Part shown: positions 10,490 through 21,896 of the stretch, piece by piece
Layout of the letters: every line of letters begins with the position of its first letter
Numbering within the stretch: position 1 is the stretch's first letter
Origin: Trichobilharzia regenti
Taxonomy: Eukaryota > Platyhelminthes > Trematoda > Strigeidida > Schistosomatidae
Reading direction: 5' to 3'
DNA length: 64,000 nt
Assembly (NCBI GenBank): GCA_944472135.2
Contig: OX235265.1
Location: forward strand, 41,947,459 to 42,011,458
Program-made: the position numbers and the translations under genes
Notes under the pieces: generated by a model
The model's database searches: none
What the model was told of the DNA's origin: nothing
What the model saw: only the letters and a program-made list of their open reading frames with translations

Positions 10490-11590
10490 GCATTTCCGAG
10501 GCCTTAGTAATCCGGATAGAAAACTCTGATTTATGTATACAGAAGAAACTTCCTCACCCCCTCCTTCTGCCTTGGGTATAATTCCAAGTTCTACTACTTT
10601 GTGAATAAGGCTTTTTGAATTTTGTGTGACTGTTTAGTAATATCTTTTTATCGACCAACCCTTTGTCTGCTCTTTCTGCCTATTAGATAATTCATTTTGA
10701 ACACCTGTTTCCATGCTCTTCCATTAACATCCATTTTCCTGGGTGTCTTCTATATTGCGTAATCCTTGTCAATACTTATCAGTCTTTACCCTCGTAGTTA
10801 CAGTTTGATTATTCATCATAATTTTGAAACACTGATAAAGTCAACATTAACCCTAACTAATATTTATTTTTTGTTTGACAATCCTAATGTAAAAAATAAT
10901 TATAAATAAATGCGATTCAACCACTAAGTGAATGAACCCGCCGTAAAAAGACTCTTCGCTGAGATTTTCGTTCTTCAAATAAAACCTCTTATTTCGTTAC
11001 AGGAATGACAACATGCCGTTTACAGGCAACGTATCTTATTTTGTTCATGCGATAACCTGATAATGTAATTACTTGAGATGAAAACGTTTCTACCAGTCAA
11101 CTTCTTAGGAGATTCAAGCGAATTGAAAATTTAAGCAAAACGCGAATGACCTCAAAATTACCCATAGTATGAAAAATTCGATTTTCATGTATGAGATACA
11201 TATATATTTACAAAAATAATGAATAGAAAGTCATGAAACTTTCACATAGGACTCCTTTGTTTCGCGTGTGACAAAAATAACTGCTAGTTTTGCATCTAGG
11301 TCTCCTAATCGTAAACCTGATCTTCCCTTAATACAACCCTTACGCAAAACTATCCGTAATCGAACTCAAAGTAACCATACTATCTCCCTAGCCTAACCAC
11401 AGACTGAGCCTTAACTTAATATTATCTAGCCCTATACAAAATAGGATAGTTGCGTATAGGGCTAAGGACCAATTAGTAAACTGACTGAATTTGAAAAACG
11501 AAAATCCATAGGACGGGAGCTTTTGGATCTTCGTTTGACTGGGTGACTGTTCCACCAACTCAAATATACTTCAGTAAGTAAAGTTCATAA
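10490..11590. other. Non-coding stretch, no gene seen
   Basis: AT-rich sequence with short reading frames only and no motif recognised. A CCTAA/CTAACC-rich patch at 11310-11420 is low complexity rather than telomeric. Confidence 0.5.
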
Positions 11591-11922
11591 CAAGAGAAGA
11601 TAAGGGCCAGGCAACAGATCGTTTATTTACGAAATCAACACATATTTTTAGGTTTTCATGTACATTATTATAGATTATTGTTAGCAGAAAAACACAGTCT
11701 TTTGATTGATAGTTTCTCACTGAAAGCTAATCTTTTACCTTGCTGTGGCTGTTTCTTGAATGTCAAATTATCTGTATGCTAACTGTATCCGCCTACACAA
11801 AGTCTGCTATGGTTGGTTATTGAATCAGGATTTGTTCATATTTTCTCACGACCAATATTGGAGACGTAAAATTTGGCGTAAATTACTGTCTACCAATTAG
11901 GCTAGCAGCCAGCTCTCACCAC
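11591..11922. repeat. Solo-LTR-like dispersed repeat, copy 2
   Basis: Second, diverged copy of the 8660-8973 repeat in the same orientation, with an extra ~30 bases around 11810-11840 (tggttggttattgaatcagg) absent from copy 1. Ends in ctctcaccaca. Confidence 0.5.
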
Positions 11923-12339
11923 AAGCTTAGACACCTCACTAAAAGGTGGACGTCGTTTAAAAGAACCATTCTGCATTTCCATTTTACATATATCATAAAG
12001 GTTATGTGAACAGAAGTCGGATTTCTTAACAGGATTCAACGTTATTCATATGTTAGCACCTGAGTGCAGAACAAATACTGATTTCTAGTGTGCATGGAAT
12101 AGGATACTACAATAAACTAATATTTGTTTAAAGTTGTGTTTGTTCAGTAATTCGATAGTTTTGTTTTGAAAAAACAAAAGCAGCAATGCATTTGTGATGG
12201 TGTACTTTCAAGACATATCATACCATACATTTACAACGATAATTACAGTCATTAGATAGTCTACACACATAAAACTCATTGACATTAAATTAGCGTAATC
12301 GTGTGTCTCGTCAAATGTTTATTATTCCATCTTACCAAC

Positions 12340-12860
12340 AGTCTCCAGAACATGACATCTGATCAATTCACGACATTTAGCTCCATTTGCACAGTGTTCC
12401 GAAGTCATATACAAGATCTGATCAAACCTACTAGAGGGAGTGAAAACAAGGCATTTGGAGACAGCTGAGCCACTAGCAATCCAGTAGTTCAAGCCCTTGT
12501 TATCTATTCAAAAGAAATACATCCAATCGTTACCCCTACCATGGTCACCGTAAGAAAAAGCCGGTCCTTTCAATAATGATTATCTTATCACCTTTCTTAT
12601 CCAATCTTCCTGTTTATTTCTGTTATTTCGCCATTTAAAAAAAAAAAATCTCTACCTGCATTACTGTGTTTTTTATCCGAATCTCCTGTCTATTTTGTTA
12701 TTTCTACGTTTTTACTCCCTGAATGCACAAAAGGTCAAATCTCCCAGTGATTATGATCTTACTATGTTTTTTATCCGATCTTCCCGTTTATTACACTTTG
12801 TAATTATTATTATTATTATTAATTTTGACCTATGACCTGAAATTCAAGCTGTAATTGATC
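12340..12860. repeat. Degenerate repeat related to the interior of the 17.3-18.1 kb foldback
   Basis: Repeats of a ~60-base theme (ttatccgatcttcc / ctgtttatt..tgttattt) and an (ATT)n run at 12806-12824, followed by gacctatgacctgaaattc, echo the arms of the foldback at 17287-18095. Decayed and without coding potential. Confidence 0.35.
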
Positions 12861-13458
12861 ACAATCCTTCTACTTATACAAGTATACTTTGACGAAAGCA
12901 CGGCAATTTTGATTTACAACGACTTGTATCCACGTCCGTAATGCAGAGTACTTCTTGAAGGAGACGGGTGGGGATGAGAATATTGTACATGTTTGGATAT
13001 TGCCTCAGATCGAGAAACACAACATCGTCACATGATGCATTACTGTGTACTATATTTAACTTGAAGATCCTATCCTCAGAGTAGATAATCTGCAGTTTAT
13101 ATACGCGGCAAATTCTGTACTGTGTATTAGCATATTGTCTAGAATAAAGAGGTTATTAATGTTATATTACTGTTATTATTTAACAAGTTTAAAGACAACA
13201 CAGCTAAAGTCATTTGAAAGGTGTGTTTTTTACTGGTCACAGTTTAAACAATGAAGTTAGTTCAATATTACACATAATCTAACATTTTCATCCAATGTAA
13301 ACGGCTTGATTATTTTTCCTCTCAATGGAATCATACAACTTAAAGAAAAGACAACAATGCCAAACAAACTATTAACGCATTATTAAACCTTTCAAACTTA
13401 AGTGACATAAATAAAATAAAAATACAATGATCTTATCTTTTTTAATTTTTCAAAAGAA

Positions 13459-13946
13459 TGCTTAGTGAACAAAGAATATTCTTTTCGATAACTTCATCAT
13501 CAGGTTCTACAGTTCGACATTAGACCGCCTGGTCCAAACTGGCCACAAAGCCAGTTAGCATTGAAGAATACTTCTCTATCATTGAGGTACCGCATCCTCC
13601 AAACAACAGAGGCTGTCTCGATTCTCCTGAGACAACCGATGCTCCATGTGCAGAAGAAGCAAGTCCAGCTAGCCACTACTACTGTCCTCGCCGTCCTTCA
13701 GTAGAGACTAGAAATCCATGAATTTGTATTATTATTTTTCCTAATTTCTCCTATATTCAGCGTATTTTTATGTTGATGCCGTCGAAGTGTAATCCATTGA
13801 TATAACTATTATTAGTGACTCGATGTTATTTAAACAAAATTAATGCTGTTAATAACACTAATTAATTCATTCACTATTGTGTATATATCACTGTAGAACC
13901 TGATGATGAAGGGGTTATCGAGAAGAATACTCTTTGTTCACTAACC
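13459..13946. repeat. Foldback (inverted-repeat) element, ~490 bp
   Basis: The left arm 13459-13515 (cttagtgaacaaagaatatt..cttttcgataacttcatcat..caggttctac) is the inverse complement of 13890-13945 (gtagaacctgatgatgaag..gttatcgagaagaatac..tttgttcacta). The interior has no open frame of note. The arm end resembles those at 17.3, 24.4 and 29.3 kb. Confidence 0.75.
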
Positions 13947-13965
13947 ATTTTTTCTTAATTGTGTT

Positions 13966-14390
13966 TAGATTTCCCGCCCATTATGAATAAGCAGCTTAAA
14001 ACAATGACACTGAACCTAGGAGAAGTGTGTCCACACAAGCAATAGGGTAAATTAAAAGACACATGTACAATCAAATTGAAAAGTCGAACACTTAAGGCAT
14101 ATTTTTAATTTTTGTAGTTCAAAATGTATTTCTCCAGGTTCACTCACGAAAATATAAGAAAAAACATATGAATTTAAATTATGCTCAAACACAAATGTAA
14201 CAACAATATAAACAAAAAATGCCTCAAATAATCAAAGTGTGATTCTTAATATTGATTTTCTGAAATGATATTTCTATCATAATCTCATCAAAATTGAAAT
14301 GAATAAATCAGGTCTGTAGTTCAGTTAATTAGTCCAAAATTCTTCAGGCGGAATAATTAAATTTGAAATAAAATATGTACATATATATAA
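13966..14390. repeat. Dispersed repeat, copy B (uninterrupted)
   Basis: Colinear partner of 4583-4750 plus 5200-5500. It lies ~300 bases beyond the 3' end of the sugar-transporter coding region. Confidence 0.7.
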
Positions 14391-14684
14391 ATAAAACTTG
14401 GTCGGAATATAAAAGTCAAAATATAATAAAATAACACAAATCAAATGAAATTAATAAACTGAGAAGAGGAAAAGAAAAGAAATTCACAGGAAACCCGGTC
14501 ACTCACAGTACGGTGGTATTATTATTATTGAGCAAAACAATAACGTTCTGAATAACATTAACAACAACGAGAATTCATTATATGTATATTTTTTAAGGTG
14601 AAAATTATACTTTTACGATCTTATCTTTATCTTTACATATATTTGCACTTAAATTAAGCGTACCGATATTGTAATAACGTCTTC

Positions 14685-15044
14685 TTAGACTTTTAACATT
14701 GACTTCTGTGATGACAAATTCCCTTCACTTCGACTGACAGTATTATTACCATTAGTCTCTGGTACATATTTATACACATAACCCATAGCAGTTAAACAAC
14801 AAAACGAGAAAGTGATAAACAAAAATGATGGTTTAACTGAATAACTTAACAATTCAAATAATTCTGTTACAATGAAAGCAAATAACCAGTTAACAGCTAC
14901 AGCAGAACTAACAGCATAACCACGACTATTAACAGGAAATAATTCCATAGTAATAAGTAAAGGTAACGGTCCCCAACCAAATGAATAACCAAACATAAAT
15001 AATGATATCCAGAATTGAGTAAGTTTAAAACTAGGGTGATTATT
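14685..15044 (-). CDS. Sugar transporter exon 4 (TM10-TM12, stop)
   Basis: Starts NNHPSFKLTQFW after a TATTACAG acceptor at 15045-15046, phase 0, and runs to a stop at 14685. Contains GWGPLPLL, ELFPVNSRGYA and PETNGN, then a short hydrophilic tail. The first in-frame Met is internal to the exon, not a start. Confidence 0.85.
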   Translation of the reverse strand, partial: NNHPSFKLTQFWISLFMFGYSFGWGPLPLLITMELFPVNSRGYAVSSAVAVNWLFAFIVTELFELLSYSVKPSFLFITFSFCCLTAMGYVYKYVPETNGNNTVSRSEGNLSSQKSMLKV

Positions 15045-18000
15045 CTGTAATATAATGGGAGGAGAGAAATATTATAAGATATACTATTTTAAGATATATA
15101 TATAAACTTGATTATAGCTTCATTCAGCACACTATTTTGGTACAAGTATGGAATTTTCAGCATGTGATATCAGTAGCCGAAATTGAAAAGGCCGACCACT
15201 GATATCAGGTATGCGTCGGCCGGGGATCGATTCCCGGACCATATGCATGGTCGGCGAGCGTCCTAACCGCTGTGCCACCGACGTATACATATATATACAT
15301 ATGAAGAATATTGGTAGTGCTTTCTGAATAATGCTCCGAAAAGAAAAACAACAACGTTCCATTAGTGCTATTCACTGTGACAATAGTATATATTGACGCG
15401 TGTAGATAAAAAAACTATGGCGACGGTTTTACGTGCATGGCATAGTAAATGCTACAAACTGCGTAAATAAATTGTATTGAATTACAAATAACATTGACTG
15501 TAATTCTTTGGATCACAAATTACCACAGAATTCATGTGACTTTATTTATTTGTTTATTGATTTATTAATTTAAAATTGACCAACTGATTCGTCTAAACGT
15601 AAACCGATAAAAACCATTAACACGTTGTGCTCAGCCGTGCAAAACAACCACTTCAAAAGAGTAAGTGATTTATGAGAAATACAACACAATGAAAATGCAA
15701 TCCATAGATATGTATCGCAGACACAGAGACACACCAATTTTGTGGACTACGAAAGAGATTTAGTGTTTTCAAGACCAAACAAAACGTATAACGAGGTCAG
15801 TAGATATAATGGTAGAGTGAAGAGCAGAATAGTCCCAAACTAGGACAAAACAGCTGTCGTGTACTCCCAAGTTTTCCAAAGGGCTCTCTAAATGATGTTA
15901 GCTCATGATGAAATCCTCCAACATATCGAACAAAATCCCTACAAAACCAATACTTCAACATTGATCTGAGGCTCACTAGTGACTGGCCATATTCATGTAG
16001 GTAGTAGTTACCTGCGGTTTCATTGAGAAGCCATGACCAGTAGAGTACAGCAAGTTAAAGGTGAGGTAACCCATCGAAGAAGACATTGAGAAGTGGTCAC
16101 GCCATGTCGCGATTTGGAAGAAGCTAGAATTCATGGGCTGTTCATTGGATCGAGTCTCGGTGGCGTAATGGTATACGAGCTCGCCTTGTAACCAGAAGGC
16201 CCTGGATTTGAACCTCCGGGGATGAATACTGATGAAGAGTGTCAAACTAGGACGAAACAACTGGCTGTTTAGTTTTCCAATGGTTCTCTAACCGATCTTA
16301 GTTCATATTGAAATCCTGAATAAAAATACTGGGTTGACTATGAATCGAGTAACTAGACTAAGGTTCCACAGCAGGTAAAATAGTTGCATGTAGACAAAAA
16401 CGGCGTAAAAACGTAGATTTCTAAAGTAAAGAACAAACAGTACAGCGAAGAGTCTTTTTTTCGGTGAATTCATTCACTTAACTATACAAGTGTAATTATA
16501 CATATAATTATTTTCGCATGTGTATTTACATTAGGTATGCTAAACAAGAATAGAAATTATTTAGGGTTATTGTTCACGTCATCGATTGGTAAGCCTAGAC
16601 TAGGGTTACGTAATATGAAAACATTTTACAGCTAAGTGAATGAATTCACCGGAAAAAAAGAGATACTCTTCGTATATCCTCGTCTGTTTGGGCATTTTTC
16701 GTGGGTTTCTAAAATATCTAAATGTATTATTAATAGAGTAAAAATTCGACACTTGTAGAAAAATTCAATTTCCAACTTACCGAAATTGTGATACCATAAG
16801 CTAATTGTGCAATAGCCATAAATAATGCACTTAGAATGAGTAAATGTTTCCGAGGTGCATAATTGACAGCAAATACTGCCAACATAGTGAATATCATTTG
16901 AACTGTTCCAATGAAAAGTGCACAAGCTGGAGGTGTTGTAGCACTTCCAATAAGGCAAATTGACTCAGCGAAAAATAGAATAGCATTAATCCCGGTAAAC
17001 TGTTGAAGTATCATTAATCCTAAAGCTATTCGTAAACGATGATTTTGACTTGATGGAATAAATAAACAAGGACATATACATGACATTAAAGAATATTTCT
17101 TCGATGTACTTTCCATCGTGTTATCTTCCAGATCGACTGCATCCATAACATGTGGATTAAGCTTACAATAAAAGGAACAAAAAAACAAAGACAATAATGA
17201 ATAACAACAGTGAGAATTGAAATTGGAACAAAGTCAGAATCACGGAATACACACATTGGGTCATACGAGTTATTAAGAAAACAAATGCAGCGGAGAAAAT
17301 TTTCTTTTCGACGAAGTCATCATCTAGGCTGTACATTCGTGTATTGATATCAAATAGGTGGGAAAGTTCCAGAATAATTTCCGGTTAAGGGTTAAATTAA
17401 TAAAAATTACAATTAGGAATTAGAATGCCATAATAAACAGGGTGGTGGGACGGGTAAAACAAACAAAGTAGCATTATAATAACTAAGATGACTGACATTG
17501 TGCAATTAGGGGTTAGAAATGTAGAAATAACAAAAAAGACAGGATGTTTGGATAAAAAATACTAATGTGATGAATAATTGTTTATGCAATCAAGGATTAA
17601 ATATGTAGAAATAGTAAAACAACAAAATAAACACGAAGTTCGGATATGAAAATATGGTAGTGTAAATAGGGATTACGAAAACCTTAAAATAGCATGAATA
17701 AACAGGAAGTTTGTATAAGAAAGGCGATGGTATGGTCATTACTAATAAATTACCTGTTTATGATGGCCATGGTAGGGACAGGGGTTGGACGTACTTTTTT
17801 TGGATACAAAGCGTGGGTTTTAGCTTTTGGATAGCTAGCGCCTCGGCTATGCCCAGATGTCTTGACTTCACTCCCTTAATTGCACAATGTCAATCTTCTA
17901 AGTTATTATGATGCTACTTTGTTTGTTTTACCCGTCCCACCACCCTGTTTATTATGGCATTCTAATTCCTAATTGTAATTTTTATTAATTTGACCCTTAA

Positions 18001-21000
18001 CCGGAAATTATTCTGGAACTTTCCCACCTATTTGATATCAATACACGAATGTACAGTCTAGATGATGACTTCATCGAAAAGAAATTCTCCTTCGTTACAA
18101 TTGTCCTCTTAAAGTCAGAATCATAGTATTTTCTTTATACCAGTGGCTTTATTGCATATCCCTGTTAATTGTAGCGTTGTAATCCGTTGCTACGGTGGTT
18201 TAATGATGAGTTGTATTTTTTAAATATGATTTTAAATGAAATTTTGCATTAAATTTTTTTGGGGGGAGGGGGAGGCGTATATATTGCCAATGGTACTGAA
18301 TTTTCGAACTATGTTACATTTGCTGAACTTTTTGCCAGAACACGTTGCTTGATACTGATATCTGCTCAATTTAATGGATTTTTTAAGGTAGGCAGTAAGT
18401 TCAAAAGTTAGATGTATGTTATTGGACTTCTACAAAATTATGCTAGTTTATTATTGAAACACCCCAATATCCACCGGATAAAGCAAGTGGCATTACTTCA
18501 AAAAAAGGGATATGCCATATAATCGCTCCTTTAAACGTGATGATATATTAAAAGATAATTTCATATGAGAATTGAAGCAACAAATATTTTCAAGTATTGG
18601 GTTTTTGGAGGGATTTTGTTTGATTGTTTGGAGGATTTCATCACTAAGAGAACCATTGGAAAACCCGCGGGGAGTACTGGACAGCCGGCTGTTTCGTCAT
18701 GGTTTGACACTCTTCAGCAGTATGCAACCACATTCAGGGTTCGAACCAAGGACCTCCTGGTTACAAGGCGAGCTCGTAAACTATTAGGCCACAGGGACCC
18801 GATCCAATGAATTCTAATTTCTGCTAATCCTCCGACTAATCAAACAAAATCCCTACAAAACCAATACTTCGAAATTCATCTGGTGCTCACTAGCAACTGG
18901 CCATATTCAAGTAGGTAGTAGTTACCTGGGGTTCTAGTCAGAAGACATAACCAGTAGGGTTCAGCAGGTTGAATGTGAGGCAGTAACCCGTCGAAGAAGA
19001 CATTGAGTAGTGGTCACGTTATGTCGTGAATTGGAAGAGGTTAGAATTCATGGGCTGTTCATTGGATAGGGTCTCAATGGCCTAATGGTCTACGAGCTCG
19101 CCTTGTGACCAGAAAGTCCTGAGTTTTGAACCCGTGTGGTGGATGTGCACTGCTGAAGAGTCCCAATCTAGGGCAAAACAGCTGGCTGTCCAGTACTCCC
19201 TGCGGATTTTCCAATAGTTCTCTAACTGGTGTTGCCTCATGATGAAATCCTTCAACCAACAATTATTTGTTTTGAAAATACCAGCGAAAATTGAAACGGT
19301 TTGTGTCACACACCTCTCAGTGTTATAAATGTTTGCACTAAGAAATTAATATTGAAAGTTTCAATAGTTAGTGACGATAAAATAATAATACCACTGAAGC
19401 ACATTTCGAAACATACCAGGCACTTTTAAACCGCGTAAAATCTAGAAACATTTTTCATAGATAATAATTTTCTGTGTTAAGTTTATGTATAAATTTTTAA
19501 ATAACTAACTGTCTGTATTCTCGGAAGACAGAAAAGTGCTACTGACATTACTTCAGTAATTATCAAAGTTTTTGACAACTACAAGCTACAATATTTAGGC
19601 TCAATGGATTATTTTATTTAAAATTTGTGTGCTTTGGTGGTTTAAAGGTAAAATGTTCGCCAACCACGTAGGTGGTTCATGCTCCACTATCTGTCAACGC
19701 ACTCCTAAGTCGACTCCTAATAAGGTGAGCAATATTGAAGTTAGGCGTCGAGTGCTACGTAAGGAGGGGAAATCAATCGACGAGTCTGTGAAATTACATC
19801 GACTGAGATGGTTAGGATATGTGTTACGTATGCCTAGTCATCGCTTTCCACGATGGGCAATATTAGCTGATATAGGGTCAGACTGGAAAAGAGCTAGCGG
19901 TGGTCAAACCAAAACATGGCACCAGTCAATGAAATCCACAACAATTAGTTTAGGCCAGCCACGTAGGAAGGTGCAAACTTCCTGGTTGGGGTCCTCGGGA
20001 CGGTAAAAACCAATGGTTGGAAACAATTGGTGATATGGCCGGCTCAAAGTGATCGTTCTCAATGACTGGCGCAGATGCATCCACTCCTTGTGACTTATGA
20101 TTTCCAATGAAACTGTATTGTTCTTTGTTATTACTATTCCTTTGTCTCACACCTCTGTTTACCGTCTCTGTTATGCAGTTCTTCTACTTTCTTTTCTTGC
20201 TTTGTGCGCTACAAGGAGAAAGTGTGGCGACTTGAACTGCCGCACATATGTGCAAAGTTCTGTGTCGAAAACAGAGAGACGGACTCCTAAGTCGAGCTTG
20301 ATCGGTAATATGCCCATTAAATAGGGAAGGTTGGGTGTGAGACTAACAACTTCACCCCCTAAAAATAACGTCATTGCTAAAGAGACTTCAAAGATAAGCA
20401 CTCTATATCCTCCTCAGGAATGAAAAATTGATTGTTATTATCATTATTATGAATCTCGGCCCCCAGGTGATGTTCGGTCAGAACACTCAGTAATGAGGTA
20501 CTAATGATACTAGTTGGTTTTCCAGAAGGGTATATAGAGAGGAGTTGGAAGTTATTAATTGACAGCAAATGTACAGACCAGTGATTCACAGCTCCACACA
20601 TATAACAAAATCAATACTGGTATTCCTACAGAAACGAAGCATACTAAAAAGTCAAATTTCATTAATTATCCTATTGATGATGAAAGAAAGAAGACATCAT
20701 CCACGCTTAAAAACTTCCACGGAATGATATAGAGAACAATCTCTGAGAATGTTTAAAAACAGTTTTGAACCTATCGAAATTGAGATTTACAGTCATATCC
20801 CTTAGGTGACTCAGAATTAGAATCATAGTACATGACTACTCTTTGGGTGAACATGAGTTGTGAGGAATGTTTCAGCTTACTGATTCATGAAGATATTGAA
20901 TTTACCTACTTGTAGGCCTATTAACCTTTCATATTATATCTAGCCAACTTTATGTTATTAGCCATAACGATATCCGATTATATAATTTGACCTCCAGCTT

Positions 21001-21833
21001 TTGAAAGTAAGTCTTATTGGGCTAAATTAATACAGTATGAGGATAATTTTGAGATTATCATTGATACTTTGCCACCAATCAGACTAAGTGGATTGATTTG
21101 TTATCAGTTGGAGGTCGTCCTTGCATGGTTTGAGTTCCCCGATTACTCAGCTCAGTACTATATAATAAAATTCTGCGACTCGGAAATCACACTGATAATA
21201 TGTTCCCACATTGACACCTTGTTGATAGTGCAAACAGTATATTTCAGAAACAGTGAACGTATTCATGAATCTAACAGCCTGTTATATCACACACAATTGG
21301 TAGCTTAGTTTGACTACTTGTGTGTTTAAACATTTTTATACGCATCAAGATTCGAAATCTCATTGTTCTGATTAAATACCATGAGTTACAGTTCTAAAAA
21401 TTAACTGTCACCCTCACAAAACTAAGAAACTTGAATCACTTAAAAACCTCAATGACATTTAGAAGTTTCCTTTTTTTCCTTCACGTTCCCACTGGAACAT
21501 AGGGCTTCAAGCTAGTGGCTTGAAGTTTCCATAGCAGTGTTTACTTTTACAGGATGGGGTTGCTAGACTCATGCCCAACCTTTCCTCTTCACCAACTTTA
21601 CTTCTGGCTAAGTGAGGTAAAGGAGTAGGCCGGCCGGGGAACGAACTCCGGACCATGTGCATGGTCGGCGAACGTCCTAACCGCTATGCCACCGACGCTG
21701 GAAGTGTCTTGCCGGTATTTATTTCCCTTGACTTTTGAGAATACTGTGTGCATGCAACTCCATTATAGATAAAATTTTATTTTTGATAAAATCACAGTGT
21801 TATGCAGTAATATTTACTGATGGTGTTTCAAGC

Positions 21834-21896
<63 letters not shown>

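Noticed and set aside
11310..11420. CCTAA-rich patch as an interstitial telomere
   Set aside because: Only scattered CTAACC-like words, without a regular hexamer array.
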